From Cladopsammia gracilis (taxonomy: Eukaryota > Cnidaria > Anthozoa > Scleractinia > Dendrophylliidae), in contig JAJGOT010000356.1 of NCBI GenBank assembly GCA_022457155.1, forward strand, positions 248,001-312,000: 64,000 bases of DNA, in the 5' to 3' direction. Shown one piece after another: positions 63,530-64,000 of the stretch. Position numbers and translations under genes: made by a program. How positions within the stretch are numbered: position 1 is the first letter of the stretch; each line of letters starts with the position of its first letter. Under the pieces are notes generated by a model, which saw only the letters and a list, made by a program, of their open reading frames with translations, had not been told where the DNA came from and did not search any database.

Positions 63530-64000
63530 TGAAGTTCCTCGAAGCAAGATTTTATCCATGAAAGCTCGTCTTTTTCCACTAAAGCGGCTTCTAAGTATCC
63601 CTTAATTAGTATCCTTGTCTTGAATAGCAAACCGCGAAATATTCAGGGAAATAACGTCTTTAATTTAAACGGTTTTCTCCGCTTAGTAAATTCACAGCAA
63701 AACATCAAAGTGTTTTTCTAGCTGACGTGACATTCGGCCGTGTAACCGCGCGAAAAACAAAGTCTCGCTTTGGTTTCAACATGACGCCGTACGCGCATGT
63801 TTTGCGACGTCATACGCGCCCGCGAGCTAGTCCTGCGCGATAGTCCGGTCCCGTGCGACAGCTGACGGAGGGCACACGGCGGACCGGAAGGAGGGCATAC
63901 GCGCGCCCGCGAAACATTCCGCTAGCCATGACCATGAAAAATGAAGGGCATAGGTTCTGGTTCTATGAGTATGGGGCTGCGCAGCCAGGCCTTCGGCCTG
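63530..64000 (-). repeat. Inverse copy of the 6,620-7,090 repeat, continuing out of the window
   Basis: It matches 6,620-7,090 over its whole length, including AGTATCCCTTAATTAGTATC and CATGACCATGAAAAATGAAG. The copy is split from its continuation by copy 3 of the palindrome-headed repeat. Confidence 0.75.

Overview
This 64 kb window looks like transposon-packed genomic DNA of a marine invertebrate. An anthozoan cnidarian (coral or anemone) is my best guess, because the Polinton/adintovirus protein types, the Penelope-like remnants and the wealth of small hairpin elements recall cnidarian genomes. That assignment is inference. I recognise no host protein-coding gene. The background is AT-rich, while the large element at 41-58 kb is visibly GC-richer.

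Region by region. 1-12 kb: small inverted-repeat elements, a 4 kb element with ~1.15 kb inverted arms flanked by TTAA (1,973-5,950), and the first copy of a dispersed repeat that carries the palindrome TTAATGCGCATGCGCATTAA. 12,032-22,556: an L1-type non-LTR retrotransposon flanked by an 11-bp direct repeat. Its ORF1 is frameshifted and its ORF2 has lost the reverse-transcriptase core in frame. Inserted in its ORF2 is a 6.4 kb adintovirus/Polinton-like element (15,668-22,031, TSD CTCTAG). That element carries a packaging ATPase with an N-terminal zinc finger, an adenovirus pX-like small protein, an acidic zinc-ribbon protein and, in each ~0.87 kb terminal inverted repeat, a complete tRNA-His(GTG). 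A MULE-like element and a small MITE are nested in those terminal repeats. 22.6-41 kb: LINE, Penelope-like, SINE, Helitron-type helicase and MITE remnants, with no intact gene.

41,042-57,767 is the main system: a nearly complete 16.7 kb Polinton (Maverick) with a 5-bp TSD (CTAAA). Its termini are unusual: each TIR is itself a ~186-bp near-perfect hairpin. The cargo covers recombination and replication (YqaJ-type exonuclease, protein-primed family B DNA polymerase), integration (rve integrase), morphogenesis (double jelly-roll major capsid protein, a penton candidate, packaging ATPase) and about ten small conserved virion- or membrane-type proteins. No adenain-type protease is visible. Most genes begin a few bases after a TATATA(C)A box, and two divergent gene pairs share 29- and 37-bp spacers made of a palindromic TATA element. 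Four or five reading frames carry single breaks, mostly at homopolymers. This suggests a recently active element or assembly indels rather than old decay.

57.8-64 kb: a Penelope-like remnant, nested MITEs, a third copy of the palindrome-bearing repeat (with a 240-bp tandem duplication) and a repeat shared in inverse orientation with 6.6-7.1 kb.
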